64,000 nucleotides of DNA. Source: Mumia sp. ZJ1417 (GTDB lineage Bacteria > Actinomycetota > Actinomycetes > Propionibacteriales > Nocardioidaceae). Positions 9,385-17,705 of the stretch are shown here, in pieces. Under the pieces are notes generated by a model that searched no databases, was not told the DNA's origin, and saw only the letters and a list, made by a program, of their open reading frames with translations. A program made the translations under genes and the position numbers. The stretch is taken from the NCBI RefSeq assembly GCF_014127285.1, contig NZ_CP059901.1, positions 2,914,001 to 2,978,000 of the forward strand, given 5' to 3'. Positions within the stretch are counted from its first letter, which is position 1; every line of letters starts with the position of its first letter.

Positions 9385-9984
9385 TCAGCGCTCGAGCTTC
9401 ATCGACACCAGCTCAGTGAAGCCGACGCGTCGGGCGAAGCGCACCTTCTTACGCTTGTAGACCGTGAAGCCGAGCTTGGCGTACACGGCGAGCGCCGACG
9501 CATTGGTGTCCTTGATGTCCTCGAGCACGAACTCGCGATAACCGGGCAGCGCCAGCAGGTGACGCAGCAGCGCGGTCGCGACACCCCTCCCCTGGTATGC
9601 CGGCTCGGTGGCAACGAACCCGATCTCGGCCAGTCCGGGCCGTGCTCCCTCGAACGGACGCATGAACCAGCGCTGGATCACCACATAGCCGAGCAGCCCC
9701 CGTACGAGTCCGAGGTGGCGACGGATCTGCGACCACTGCGGCGCGAAGAGCGTCTGGTCGCCCTCGGTGAACGAGGCGATGCCCGCAGGCTCACCCTCGA
9801 CGAGCGCGACATAGAACCGCTCGATCAGCAGCATGTGCTCGAACGCGTCGGCCAGCGTGTCGGTGTCGCGCGAGAACGCGACGAAGTCGTCGGCGAAGCT
9901 GCGGACGTACACCTCGGTGATACGGCGCCGGTATTCCTCGCCGAGCTCGTCGCCCCGCTTGACCACGACCGTCGTCTCGCCCAT
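9385..9984 (-). CDS. GNAT-family N-acetyltransferase
   Basis: 199 residues from ATG 9984; an upstream in-frame ATG at 10032 would add 16 residues with no family resemblance. The acetyl-CoA loop is seen as YQGRGVATALLRHLLA (R/QxxGxG/A type), preceded by the strand IGFVATEP and followed by EFVLEDIKDTNASALAVYAKLGFTVYKRKK. A hydrophobic stretch near the middle (HLGLVRGLLGYVVIQRWF) is not a clear membrane segment. The substrate is unknown. It converges with the CorA gene with only ~10 bases between the stops. Confidence 0.87.
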   Translation of the reverse strand: MGETTVVVKRGDELGEEYRRRITEVYVRSFADDFVAFSRDTDTLADAFEHMLLIERFYVALVEGEPAGIASFTEGDQTLFAPQWSQIRRHLGLVRGLLGYVVIQRWFMRPFEGARPGLAEIGFVATEPAYQGRGVATALLRHLLALPGYREFVLEDIKDTNASALAVYAKLGFTVYKRKKVRFARRVGFTELVSMKLER

Positions 9985-10070
9985 GCCCCGCCCGCTTCGC
10001 TCGCCACCCGTACGGGGCGACCCTATCCACACGCGGCCGGCACTCCAGCGGTGGTTTGCGCCGTGCCAGG

Positions 10071-10751
10071 TCAGGACGGCAGCGTGCGGGTCTCCACGAG
10101 CATCCGCGCCACCGCGCGCAGCTTGAGGTTGTGCTGCTGGGAGTAGCGCCGCAGCACCTCGAAGGCCCGCGGCTCGTCCAGGCCGTATCGCTCCATGAGG
10201 ATGCCCTGGGCCTGCCCGATGAGCTTGCGCGCGTCGAGCGCGATCTCGAGGTTCTCCTCGCGCTCGGCACGAAACAACGCGATTGCGGCGTGACGCGCGA
10301 AGATGTGGGCGAACGCCACGTCATCGTCGTCGAAGAACCGCGTGTCCTCCGAGTAGAGGGTGACCACGCCGATCCGGCGGGAGCTCGGCGCGAGGCTCAC
10401 GCCGAGGAGGCTCGCGACGCCGAGGTCCGTGACCGCCTTCGTCCAGCGCGGCCATCGCCGCTCTCGCCGCAGGTCGCCCAAACGGAGGGTCTCGTCCCAG
10501 TCGTCGCTGCGGGCCGGTCCTTCGCCGAGCGCGACCTGCAGCTCGTCGGCCTTCTTGATGAGGTCGTCGGTGGCAGAGACGGTGTCGAGCCGGCCACCGC
10601 CGCGGATCATCGTCACGCCGCCGCGATCCATCTCGACGGTCTCGCACAAGCGCGTGATGATCTGCTCGGCCGTCTGCTCCGCGGAGTCAGCGGCGTGGAG
10701 GTCTTCGACCAGGTCCGCGAGCTCGTGATGATCGAGCACCTCGTCCGTCAT
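10071..10751 (-). CDS. GAF-ANTAR domain RNA-binding antitermination regulator
   Basis: 226 residues from ATG 10751, which has a GGGGGTG ribosome site 6 bases upstream. Domains: a GAF sensor (~40-155; IRGGGRLDTVSATDDLIKKADELQ and RWPRWTKAVTDLGVASLLGVSL) and a C-terminal ANTAR helix bundle (~165-220; ALDARKLIGQAQGILMERYGLDEPRAFEVLRRYSQ). ANTAR proteins bind paired hexaloop hairpins in nascent RNA and prevent termination; the GAF part gives ligand or redox control. It is one of three such proteins in the window (also 23264 and 28994). Confidence 0.92.
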   Translation of the reverse strand: MTDEVLDHHELADLVEDLHAADSAEQTAEQIITRLCETVEMDRGGVTMIRGGGRLDTVSATDDLIKKADELQVALGEGPARSDDWDETLRLGDLRRERRWPRWTKAVTDLGVASLLGVSLAPSSRRIGVVTLYSEDTRFFDDDDVAFAHIFARHAAIALFRAEREENLEIALDARKLIGQAQGILMERYGLDEPRAFEVLRRYSQQHNLKLRAVARMLVETRTLPS

Positions 10752-10896
10752 CTGACACCCCCGCTCACGCCGTGGGGCGCGCGTCTGCACCCGTCAGGAT
10801 TTTACGCCCGGGTTGCGTTCCGGCGACAGCGATGAGGTTCCGCCGCCCGGTCGGTCAGTCTCTTCAGACGGACCCGCCGACTGCGAGGAGAGCACC

Positions 10897-11472
10897 ATGA
10901 CCGCGACCTACACCTTCGACGTCGTGTCCACCATCGACGGCTTCGGCTCGTACGGAGGGGGCGGCGACTGGGGCGGGTACTGGGGCAAGCAGGGCCCCGA
11001 GTTCCTCGACCACCGCCTCGCGCAGTACGAGGCGGAGCAGCGGATGGTCCTCGGCGCCCACACCTATCGGGAGTTCGTCGAGCTCCTGGGCGCGAGCACC
11101 GACGAGCTCGACCCGATCAATGCCCGGATGGTGAACCTCCCGACGACGGTGGTCTCGACGACCCTCCAGGGACCGCTCGACTGGCCGAACGCGGCCGTCG
11201 TGAGCGGCGACGCCGTCGACGTCGTCGCGCGGCTCAAAGAGGAGTCCGACGTGCCGTTGCGCTCGCATGGCAGCCTGTCGATGAACCGCGCGCTGATGGC
11301 GGCCGGTCTCGTCGACCGCGTCCAGGTGACGCTCTTCCCGGTGATCAGCGGTCAGACCGGGACGGACCCGATCTTCGCAGGATCGGCCGACTTCGACCTC
11401 GAGCTGCTCGAGAGCTGGACGTTCGACGGCCACACCCAAGAGCTCACCTACCGTCCGACCGTGCACGGCTGA
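10897..11472 (+). CDS. dihydrofolate reductase-family protein (RibD C-terminal domain)
   Basis: 191 residues from ATG 10897 (GAGGAGAGCACC upstream). Family blocks: TFDVVSTIDGFG, DWGGYWGKQGPEFLDHRLA, MVLGAHTYREF, LPTTVVSTTL and a C-terminal half with VPLRSHGSLSMNRALMAAGLVDR and PIFAGSADFDLELLES. It is a close paralogue of 18119-18697 (near-identical N-termini, KQGPE and GSLSMNR blocks) and a distant one of the pair at 2147-3405. The product is probably an NAD(P)H-dependent reductase with unknown substrate. It is divergent from the GAF-ANTAR gene. Confidence 0.87.
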   Translation: MTATYTFDVVSTIDGFGSYGGGGDWGGYWGKQGPEFLDHRLAQYEAEQRMVLGAHTYREFVELLGASTDELDPINARMVNLPTTVVSTTLQGPLDWPNAAVVSGDAVDVVARLKEESDVPLRSHGSLSMNRALMAAGLVDRVQVTLFPVISGQTGTDPIFAGSADFDLELLESWTFDGHTQELTYRPTVHG

Positions 11473-11504
11473 TTCCGTCACTCCCCTCTGCCAGCATCGG
11501 GGGC

Positions 11505-12056
11505 ATGTTCGAGAAGCGCCGCCTGCCCACTCGTACGCCCGAGTCCCGCGCGTTCGCCGAGCGCGTCCAGGTCGCCATGGAACTCACGTCGCGGCTCAAC
11601 GTCCTCCCGCACGGTGACGTCGACGCACGCATCGCTCTGCTGAGCGAGATCTTCGGCCAGCCCCTGCCGGAGTCGCTCACGATCTATCCGCCGTTCTTCT
11701 GCGACTACGGCCTCGGCGCGACGTTCGGGGAGCGCGTCTTCATCAACCAGGGGTGCTACTTCCTGGACTTCGGCGGCATCACGATCGGCGACCGCGTCCT
11801 GATCGGCCCCAACGTCACACTCAGCACCTCCGGGCATCCCGTTGAGGTCGCCGAGCGGTTCGACTACCTGACTCACGCCCCCATCGTCATCGAGGACGAC
11901 GTCTGGATCGGCGCCGGCGCGACGGTCGCACCCGGCGTGACGATCGGCCACGGATCGGTCATCGGCGCGGGCACCGTCGTCGCGAAGGATGTCCCGCCGC
12001 TGAGCGTCGTCACCGGTGCCGGCGCGATCCAGAGGAACGCCGTCCAGCCGTCCTAG
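11505..12056 (+). CDS. sugar O-acetyltransferase (maltose/galactoside acetyltransferase type, left-handed beta helix)
   Basis: 183 residues, the usual size for the Maa/LacA/NodL group. The N-terminal helical cap contains LTSRLNVLPHGDVDARIALLSEIFG. The hexapeptide-repeat helix follows: FFCDYGLGATFGERVFINQGCYFLDFGG, ITIGDRVLIGPNVTLSTSGHP (with the His expected to act as catalytic base), then IVIEDDVWIGAGATVAPGV and VIGAGTVVAKDVP. It transfers acetyl from acetyl-CoA to a sugar hydroxyl. Its stop overlaps that of the convergent TetR gene by 4 bases. Confidence 0.9.
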   Translation: MFEKRRLPTRTPESRAFAERVQVAMELTSRLNVLPHGDVDARIALLSEIFGQPLPESLTIYPPFFCDYGLGATFGERVFINQGCYFLDFGGITIGDRVLIGPNVTLSTSGHPVEVAERFDYLTHAPIVIEDDVWIGAGATVAPGVTIGHGSVIGAGTVVAKDVPPLSVVTGAGAIQRNAVQPS

Positions 12057-12688
12057 GACTGACCGCCGCCCGGTCGCCCCGCGCCTTCGACCAGATCGGG
12101 GATGGTCCTCCGTACGAGGTCGACCAGCGCCTCGCACAGCAGCCGCTCGAGCTGCTCTCGTGTCAGCTCGGCCCCGCGCAACCAGCGACGCGTGACGACC
12201 GTCGCGTACGCCGAGTAGCCGTGCAGCGCGACCCGCACCACCGGGTCTTCTCGTACGACGTGCAGGCCGGCGATCTCGCAGATCTGGTCGGCCATGGCCT
12301 CGGTGTACTCGCTCACCAGCGCCTGGACCTGCTCGTCCTGCGACTCCCCCGTCAACGCCGACGCCGACAGCCACGTCTCACGGCTGCGCAGCACCATCCC
12401 GACCCACTCGTGGACGCTCTGCGCGATGCGTTCCTCCGGCCGCGCCCCCTCCACGTACGCGGGGGTCGGGAGGCGCGGCGCCTGGAGCAGCTTCGCGACG
12501 ACGGCGACGTAGAGGTCGCGCTTGGTCGGGAAGTAGTGGTTGAGCAGTCCTCTACTCACGCCGCATGCACCGGCAAGCTCGCCCGTCGACACGTCGTCGT
12601 ACGGGCGCTCGGCGAACACGCGGCCGGCGGCGCTGACGATCTGCTCGCGCCGTACGTCCGGCGGGAGTCGGCGACGCGTAGATCCCAT
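12053..12688 (-). CDS. TetR-family regulator divergent from lcp (LcpR-like position)
   Basis: 211 residues from ATG 12688; the longer upstream frame lacks family resemblance. The N-terminal helix-turn-helix is clear (REQIVSAAGRVFAERPYDDVSTGELAGACGVSRGLLNHYFPTKRDL), with a variable ligand-binding domain after it. It is divergent from the lcp-like gene with 173 bases between starts, and two inverted repeats lie in that gap. In Gordonia rubber degraders a TetR regulator (LcpR) sits next to lcp and represses it; the same role here is inferred from position. Confidence 0.9.
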   Translation of the reverse strand: MGSTRRRLPPDVRREQIVSAAGRVFAERPYDDVSTGELAGACGVSRGLLNHYFPTKRDLYVAVVAKLLQAPRLPTPAYVEGARPEERIAQSVHEWVGMVLRSRETWLSASALTGESQDEQVQALVSEYTEAMADQICEIAGLHVVREDPVVRVALHGYSAYATVVTRRWLRGAELTREQLERLLCEALVDLVRRTIPDLVEGAGRPGGGQS

Positions 12689-12787
12689 GCCGGAATCTTG
12701 CCGTACACCTCGCTCGACCGGGCAAAGAGTGCAGATCGGACGATCGACCTCGTTCCCTCTAGCCATCCCCGTCCTCCTCTATTAATA

Positions 12788-12819
12788 TGACGCAAGTCAC
12801 TATTGGCAAACTGCCGATA
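12788..12819. promoter_or_regulatory. candidate TetR operators upstream of lcp
   Basis: Two adjacent palindromes lie between the TetR gene and lcp: TGAC-gcaa-GTCA (12788-12799) and TATTGGCA-aac-TGCCGATA (12801-12819, one mismatch in 8-bp arms). An AT-rich ATTAATAT patch (12781-12788) immediately before them could serve as a -10 region. Size, symmetry and position suit a TetR operator. Confidence 0.5.
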
Positions 12820-12861
12820 GCCTCCGCCTGGCTGTCGCGAGGACTCGACGAGGAGCACGAA

Positions 12862-14085
12862 ATGGCAGACCTCAGCAGGAGAAACCTCTTACGGGCGGGA
12901 GGAGCCCTCGGTGCGCTCGGCGCCTTCACGGTCGCCGCCCCCGCCAAGGCGTGGACGTGGTCCTCGGCGGGCTCGATCGCCGGCACGGGCACCGGTCGCG
13001 ACCCGCGCTACGTGTGGGACGACCTGGCGGATCCCGTGCTCGCCTCGCTCCTCGAGCGCGGCGGTGTCCCCGCCGTGAACGACGTGCTCCGTTCGTGGAC
13101 GAAGAACGGCCAGACCATCCCCTCCGGCCTCCCCTCCGACGTCGCGGCGCTCGTCAACCAGACCCGCACGCTTCCCGCGTGGGCGGACCAGCGCAAGCTC
13201 GACCTCGCGTACCAGTTCACTCGGAAGCGCGGGCTCTACCTGGGCGTCCTGTACGGCATGAACAGCGGCATGATGAGCGCCGCCATCCCGCGCGAGGCAC
13301 GCGCCGTCTACTACTCCAAAGGCGGCGCCGACCTGACGGACCGCATCGCCAAGACCGCGAAGCTCGGGTACGACATCGGCGACTACCACGCGTACCGGCC
13401 GGACGGCGAGATGGTCGTGACCTGTGTGAAGACCAGGCTCACGCACGCCGCCGTTCGCCATCTACTCCCCCAGTCCCCGCACTGGGTGGCGTCGGCCGAC
13501 GAAGAGATCCCAATCAGCCAGTTCGACATCATGGTGACGTGGCACAGCCTCGCCTCGTCAGTCTGGCAGAAGCTCATGGACTGGAACATCCGGATCCCCA
13601 AGGCCGAGGCTGACGCATACCTCCACATCTGGCAGGTGACGGCGTCGATGCTCGGCGTCCTCGACGAGTACATCCCCGCATCCTGGGACGAGGCGCTGGC
13701 CCAGCGTGAACAGGTCCTGGTGCCGCTCCTCGGTCCGACCCCGGAGGGCGTCAAGCTCGCGGAGATGCTGACGAACCTGGGAGACCGCATCGACTTCACC
13801 CTGGTCACGAAGCCCGCGTTCGAGTCGGTCACCCGATACATGCTCGGCGACCAGGTCACCGACTGGCTCGGGATCGACCGCAACCCGATCCTCGACGCGA
13901 CCGTCGCCGCCGCCTGGATCCCGTTCGTCCGGCTGCGCGAGCTCGGCCTCCCGCTGCTCGGGGTGCCGTCGATCTACTTCGTGTTCGAGGAGCTGATCCG
14001 GAAGTTCGCGCTCTTCTACCTCGAGCCCGGGCAGCAGATCAACATCGACATCCCGACGATGAACAACCCGAACTACCCGTCCTGA
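12862..14085 (+). CDS. lcp: latex-clearing protein (rubber oxygenase, DUF2236/MpaB superfamily), Tat-exported
   Basis: 407 residues from ATG 12862; the start is fixed by the Tat signal (LSRRNLLRAGG, then a hydrophobic stretch, cleavage near APAKA). Lcp enzymes are b-type haem dioxygenases that cleave poly(cis-1,4-isoprene) outside the cell to oligo-isoprenoids with aldehyde and ketone ends. Residues known to matter in Streptomyces K30 Lcp (Arg164, Lys167, Thr168, haem-ligand His198, Glu148) have counterparts with identical spacing: Arg161, Lys164, Thr165, His195 (in RLTHAAVRHLLPQ) and Glu145. Lys81 is a candidate distal ligand. It is followed by the oxiB/oxiA-like genes and preceded by a divergent TetR gene, as in known rubber loci. 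A general DUF2236 oxygenase is the alternative. Confidence 0.85.
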   Translation: MADLSRRNLLRAGGALGALGAFTVAAPAKAWTWSSAGSIAGTGTGRDPRYVWDDLADPVLASLLERGGVPAVNDVLRSWTKNGQTIPSGLPSDVAALVNQTRTLPAWADQRKLDLAYQFTRKRGLYLGVLYGMNSGMMSAAIPREARAVYYSKGGADLTDRIAKTAKLGYDIGDYHAYRPDGEMVVTCVKTRLTHAAVRHLLPQSPHWVASADEEIPISQFDIMVTWHSLASSVWQKLMDWNIRIPKAEADAYLHIWQVTASMLGVLDEYIPASWDEALAQREQVLVPLLGPTPEGVKLAEMLTNLGDRIDFTLVTKPAFESVTRYMLGDQVTDWLGIDRNPILDATVAAAWIPFVRLRELGLPLLGVPSIYFVFEELIRKFALFYLEPGQQINIDIPTMNNPNYPS

Positions 14086-14102
14086 GAGCGAGGAGCCGAG
14101 CC

Positions 14103-14138
14103 ATGCGCGACCTCAGCAGACGCCAGAGTCCGTTCTAA
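14103..14138 (+). other. 11-codon reading frame in frame with oxiB, ended by TAA
   Basis: ATG 14103 has a good ribosome site (GCGAGGAG) and encodes MRDLSRRQSPF before a TAA at 14136-14138. It is in the same frame as the oxiB ATG at 14148, which has no ribosome site of its own. The DNA and peptide resemble the beginning of lcp (MADLSRRNLL). It may be a leader peptide that couples translation, or the original oxiB start cut off by a nonsense mutation. Confidence 0.5.
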
Positions 14139-14147
14139 CACGCCGAC

Positions 14148-16433
14148 ATGACAGACGAGATTAACGAGCCCGACGGCATCGGACGTCGGAGTTTCCTCGG
14201 GTACGTGCTGGCATCGGCGACCCTCGTCACCGGCGCCCGCCTGGCCCTCCCCGGTGAGGCCGAGGCCGCAGCCCTGCCGCAGCTGACGGACTTCCTCGAC
14301 CTCAACGACATGATGACGGTGGCGGCGCTGCCGACGTCGCACCTCATCACCGTCGAGGTACGCCCCGACGGCACTGTGGCCTTCTCCCTCCCCCGGGCCG
14401 AGGTGGGCCAGGGCATCACCACCTCGACGGCCATGCTCATCGCCGAGGAGCTGGACGTCGGTCTCGACCGGATCCGCGTCACGCTCGCCGACGCCCGGCC
14501 GGAGCTCCTCTTCAACCAGCTCACCGGAGCCTCCAACACGACGATCGCCACGTTCACGCCGATCCGCGTCGCCGCGGCGATCGCGCGGCTCCGCCTGCTC
14601 GCCGCGGCCGCGACCGAGCTCGGCCGTCCGGCAGCCGACCTCACACTGAAGAACGGCGTCGTCACCGCTCCCGGTGGCGCATCCCTCGACATCGGTGCGC
14701 TCGCGGCGAAGGCGGCCAGCTCCCGCGTCGAGACGGTACGGGTCACGCTCAAGCCCAGCGACGACTTCACCGTGATCGGCACGCCCCGAACGCGCGTCGA
14801 CGCGCTGGCTGCCGTGACCGGACGCAAGCAGTTCGCGATGGACCTGCAGGTCCCCGGCGCACTGCCGACGATGGTATGCCGGCCCCCGACGCTCAACGGC
14901 ACCGTACGGTCGGTCGCCAACCTCGCCGCGGTGCGCGCCATGCCCGGCGTCACCGACGTGGTGCCGATCGCGACCGGCGTCGCCGTACGCGCCGAGACGT
15001 TCGGCCAGTGCATCGACGCGGTGCGAGCGTTGGAGGTCTCGTGGGGTCGGGGCACCGCTGAGGGCAAGTCGGACGACGACGTGCTCGCCGAGCTGCGGCG
15101 GGCCGAGCTCCCGATGGGACTGCCGCCCCTCACGCCGACGATCGACACCAGGTTCACGTTCGCGTTCCGCAGCAACAGCGCACTGGAGACGAACTGTGCC
15201 ATCGCCGACGTGCGCGGTGGACGGGCCGAGATCTGGTCGTCGCTCAAGTCGCCGATCATCGCGCGGCAGACCCTCGCGCTCACGCTCAAGATCCCCGCCA
15301 GCGCCGTCACCGTGCACGTCACCGAGGGCGGCGGCTCGTTCGGCCGCAAGCTCTTCTTCGACGCCGCGCTCGAGGCCGCCGAGGTCTCGCAGAAGATCGG
15401 CAAGCCGGTGAAGCTGATGTGGCACCGCGCCGACGACAGCCGCCAAGGGCGCACCCACCCGATGGCGACCTCACGCGTGCGCGCGAACTACCTCGGCAGC
15501 TCCGTGCTCGGCTTCAAGCAGGTCCACACCAGCGTCGCCACCGACCTCGGCCACGGCCTGGGCGAGCTCATCACCGCGACGGTGGCGGGGCTGCCGGTGG
15601 GCGATTCGGCGTTCTCGCAGGTGTTCTTCCAGCTCTCGCAGACGATGCCGTACGACTTCGGGGTCGTCAGCCGGGTCCTGAACGAGACCGACCGCGGGTT
15701 CAACACCGGCAGCATGCGCAACGTCTACTCCCCCGACGTGACGTGCGCACGCGAGCTCGTCGTGGACCAGCTGGCGGCACGGATGCGCAAGGACCCCTTC
15801 CAGTTCCGCCGGTCGATGCTGCGGACCGATCGAGCGCGCGCCGTCCTCGACAAGGTCGCCCAGGTCGGCAGCTGGGGACGGACGATGCCGGCCGGCACGG
15901 CGCAGGGCATCGCGCTCCACGACGAGTACCGCTCGGTCAGCGCCGTGCTCGTCGAGCTCGACTGCCGCCCAGAGACAGTCGGACGGCAGATCAGGGACGC
16001 CGTCGCCGGCCCTCGCGTCACCAAGGCCGTGATCGCGGTCGACGCCGGCCTCGCGGTGAACCCGCGCGGCCTCGAGGCGCAGATGATGGGGTGCCTGATG
16101 GACGGAATCGCCCTCGCCCTGACCTCCAGCCTCCACCTCCGCGACGGGTCGTTCCTCGAGGCCAGCTGGGACAACTACTTCTATACGCGGCAGTGGAACA
16201 CGCCCCCCGAGATCAAGATCGTCATCATGCCGACCACCACCGGCGAGCCCGGAGGTGCGGGCGAGCTCGGCGTCGCCGCGTCATTCGCCGCCGTCGCCTG
16301 CGCGTATGGGAGAGCGACAGGGACCATGCCGACGTCGTTCCCGATCAACCACTCGACGCTCTCGTTCACCCCCAAGCCCACCGTTCCTCCGATCCCGCAG
16401 TCGCCCACCGACGGACTGACCTTCGTCCGCTGA
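14148..16433 (+). CDS. oxiB: molybdenum hydroxylase large (Moco-binding) subunit, Tat-exported, OxiB-like
   Basis: 761 residues of the isoquinoline 1-oxidoreductase/aldehyde oxidase type large subunit (xanthine dehydrogenase family). A Tat signal (IGRRSFLGYVLASATLVTGA) indicates export. Moco-binding blocks include LPRAEVGQGITTSTAMLIAEEL, TEGGGSFGRKLFFDAALEAAEVS, and PGGAGELGVAASFAAVACA, whose Glu is the expected catalytic base. It needs the 2Fe-2S subunit encoded 37 bases downstream. In Streptomyces K30 oxiA/oxiB follow lcp and were proposed to oxidise the aldehyde ends of the rubber cleavage products; I infer the same here. ATG 14148 lacks a clear ribosome site (see 14103-14138). Confidence 0.87.
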   Translation: MTDEINEPDGIGRRSFLGYVLASATLVTGARLALPGEAEAAALPQLTDFLDLNDMMTVAALPTSHLITVEVRPDGTVAFSLPRAEVGQGITTSTAMLIAEELDVGLDRIRVTLADARPELLFNQLTGASNTTIATFTPIRVAAAIARLRLLAAAATELGRPAADLTLKNGVVTAPGGASLDIGALAAKAASSRVETVRVTLKPSDDFTVIGTPRTRVDALAAVTGRKQFAMDLQVPGALPTMVCRPPTLNGTVRSVANLAAVRAMPGVTDVVPIATGVAVRAETFGQCIDAVRALEVSWGRGTAEGKSDDDVLAELRRAELPMGLPPLTPTIDTRFTFAFRSNSALETNCAIADVRGGRAEIWSSLKSPIIARQTLALTLKIPASAVTVHVTEGGGSFGRKLFFDAALEAAEVSQKIGKPVKLMWHRADDSRQGRTHPMATSRVRANYLGSSVLGFKQVHTSVATDLGHGLGELITATVAGLPVGDSAFSQVFFQLSQTMPYDFGVVSRVLNETDRGFNTGSMRNVYSPDVTCARELVVDQLAARMRKDPFQFRRSMLRTDRARAVLDKVAQVGSWGRTMPAGTAQGIALHDEYRSVSAVLVELDCRPETVGRQIRDAVAGPRVTKAVIAVDAGLAVNPRGLEAQMMGCLMDGIALALTSSLHLRDGSFLEASWDNYFYTRQWNTPPEIKIVIMPTTTGEPGGAGELGVAASFAAVACAYGRATGTMPTSFPINHSTLSFTPKPTVPPIPQSPTDGLTFVR

Positions 16434-16470
16434 CGCACTGCACTCCCCCACGAGACCAAGGAGAACCACC

Positions 16471-16947
16471 GTGCCCCAGCACACCTTCGTGCTCAACGGC
16501 CGACAGGTCAGCGTCGACGTCGCTGACGGCGTGCGACTGCTGTGGGTCCTGCGTGACGTCCTGGGTGTCACTGGCCCGAAGTACGGCTGCGGGATCAACG
16601 TGTGCAAGGCATGCACGAGCCACCTCAACGGCAAAGCGTTCAACCCGTGCGCTGTCCCGGTGGACGCGCTCTCGCCGACCGACGAGGTGACGACGATCGA
16701 GGGGCTCCCCGACACGATCGGCGCCGAGCTCCACCCCATGCAGGAGGCGTGGCTCGCGCACGACGTCGCGCAGTGCGGCTTCTGCCAGCCGGGCCAGATC
16801 ATGGCCGCCGTCGACCTCGTACGCCGTGTCGCCGCCGAGGGTCGCAGCGTCACCGACGACGACCTCGACAGCATCCGCAACATCTGTCGCTGCGGTACCT
16901 ACCCCCGCATCCGGGAGGCGATCCGTACCGGCGCAGCGCGCATGTGA
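16471..16947 (+). CDS. oxiA: (2Fe-2S) small subunit of the molybdenum hydroxylase, OxiA-like
   Basis: 158 residues from a GTG with AAGGAG upstream. The N-terminal plant-type ferredoxin domain carries the cluster motif CGINVCKAC plus a later Cys (NPCAVP). The C-terminal four-helix domain carries CGFCQPGQ and CRCGTYPRIREAI for the second cluster. This is the standard two-cluster small subunit that passes electrons from the Moco site. It lacks an export signal, so it is presumably carried out with the Tat-tagged large subunit. It is the last gene of the lcp-oxiB-oxiA set; export by hitch-hiking is inferred. Confidence 0.9.
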   Translation: MPQHTFVLNGRQVSVDVADGVRLLWVLRDVLGVTGPKYGCGINVCKACTSHLNGKAFNPCAVPVDALSPTDEVTTIEGLPDTIGAELHPMQEAWLAHDVAQCGFCQPGQIMAAVDLVRRVAAEGRSVTDDDLDSIRNICRCGTYPRIREAIRTGAARM

Positions 16948-16988
16948 GTGTCGGACTGCGCGACCTCCGGCGGCCTTAGCCTGATCCC

Positions 16989-17705
16989 ATGGTGAGCCTG
17001 GCCGCAGACGGCCGTTTCGAGACGTTCGGCTCGCAGCACCTCGCAGCGCTGGGTGTGTTCGCGGTTGGCCTCATCGCCGTGGTGTGGGTCGGGTGGCACG
17101 TACGGGGCACGGCCACCGAGACGCGGGTGAGCCGGGCGCTCGCAGTGGGCATCTGCGCGGTGACCATCCCGCTGCAGATCATGCAGTTCCTCCCGGACGA
17201 GTGGAACCCCCGTACCTCGCTCCCCTTCCAGCTCTGCGACCTCGCGTGGCTCTTCGCCGTGCACGCGCTCTGGACGCGCTCGCGCCTGACCGCCACCGTC
17301 ACCTACTTGTGGGGCATCACGCTCACGACCCAGGGGATGCTGACCCCCGACCTCGCCGCGGCCTGGCCCGAGCCGCGCTTCCTCATGTTCTGGGCGATGC
17401 ACCTCCTCATCGTCTGGGCGGCGGTCTATCTCGTGGTGGGCCTCGGGGTCTGGCCGACGTGGGCGACCTATCGGCGCACGGTCGCGATCACGCTCGTCTG
17501 GGCAGTGCTCGCCTTCATCTACAACGCGATCGCCGGGGTCAACTACGGCTATCTCAACGCGAAGCCTGGCCGGGCCTCGCTGCTCGACTATCTCGGGCCG
17601 TGGCCGTTGTACGTGGTCCTCGAGATCGTGATCGTCGCCACCGTCTGGGCGCTGCTGACCTGGCCGTGGACCCGCCGCGAGGCCAAGGCCACCGTCGCCG
17701 CTTAG
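16989..17705 (+). CDS. TIGR02206/YwaF-family integral membrane protein
   Basis: 238 residues with about six hydrophobic segments (LAALGVFAVGLIAVVWVGW, ALAVGICAVTIPLQIMQF, the region around ATVTYLWGITLTTQGM, LLIVWAAVYLVVGLGVW, VAITLVWAVLAFIY and VVLEIVIVATVWALLTW). The LPFQLCDLAWLFA segment and the AGVNYGYL loop are typical of the YwaF group. The function of the family is unknown. It follows oxiA by 41 bases on the same strand, but the family is not linked to rubber degradation, so co-transcription may be accidental. The 3' end overlaps the end of an ABC ATPase remnant on the other strand. Confidence 0.85.
   Translation: MVSLAADGRFETFGSQHLAALGVFAVGLIAVVWVGWHVRGTATETRVSRALAVGICAVTIPLQIMQFLPDEWNPRTSLPFQLCDLAWLFAVHALWTRSRLTATVTYLWGITLTTQGMLTPDLAAAWPEPRFLMFWAMHLLIVWAAVYLVVGLGVWPTWATYRRTVAITLVWAVLAFIYNAIAGVNYGYLNAKPGRASLLDYLGPWPLYVVLEIVIVATVWALLTWPWTRREAKATVAA

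Noticed and set aside
16899-17698. Long continuation of the minus-strand frame that starts with the ABC ATPase N-terminus
   Set aside because: After the first ~45 residues it is antisense to the YwaF-like gene; the real ATPase continuation is in another frame and stops at 17702.
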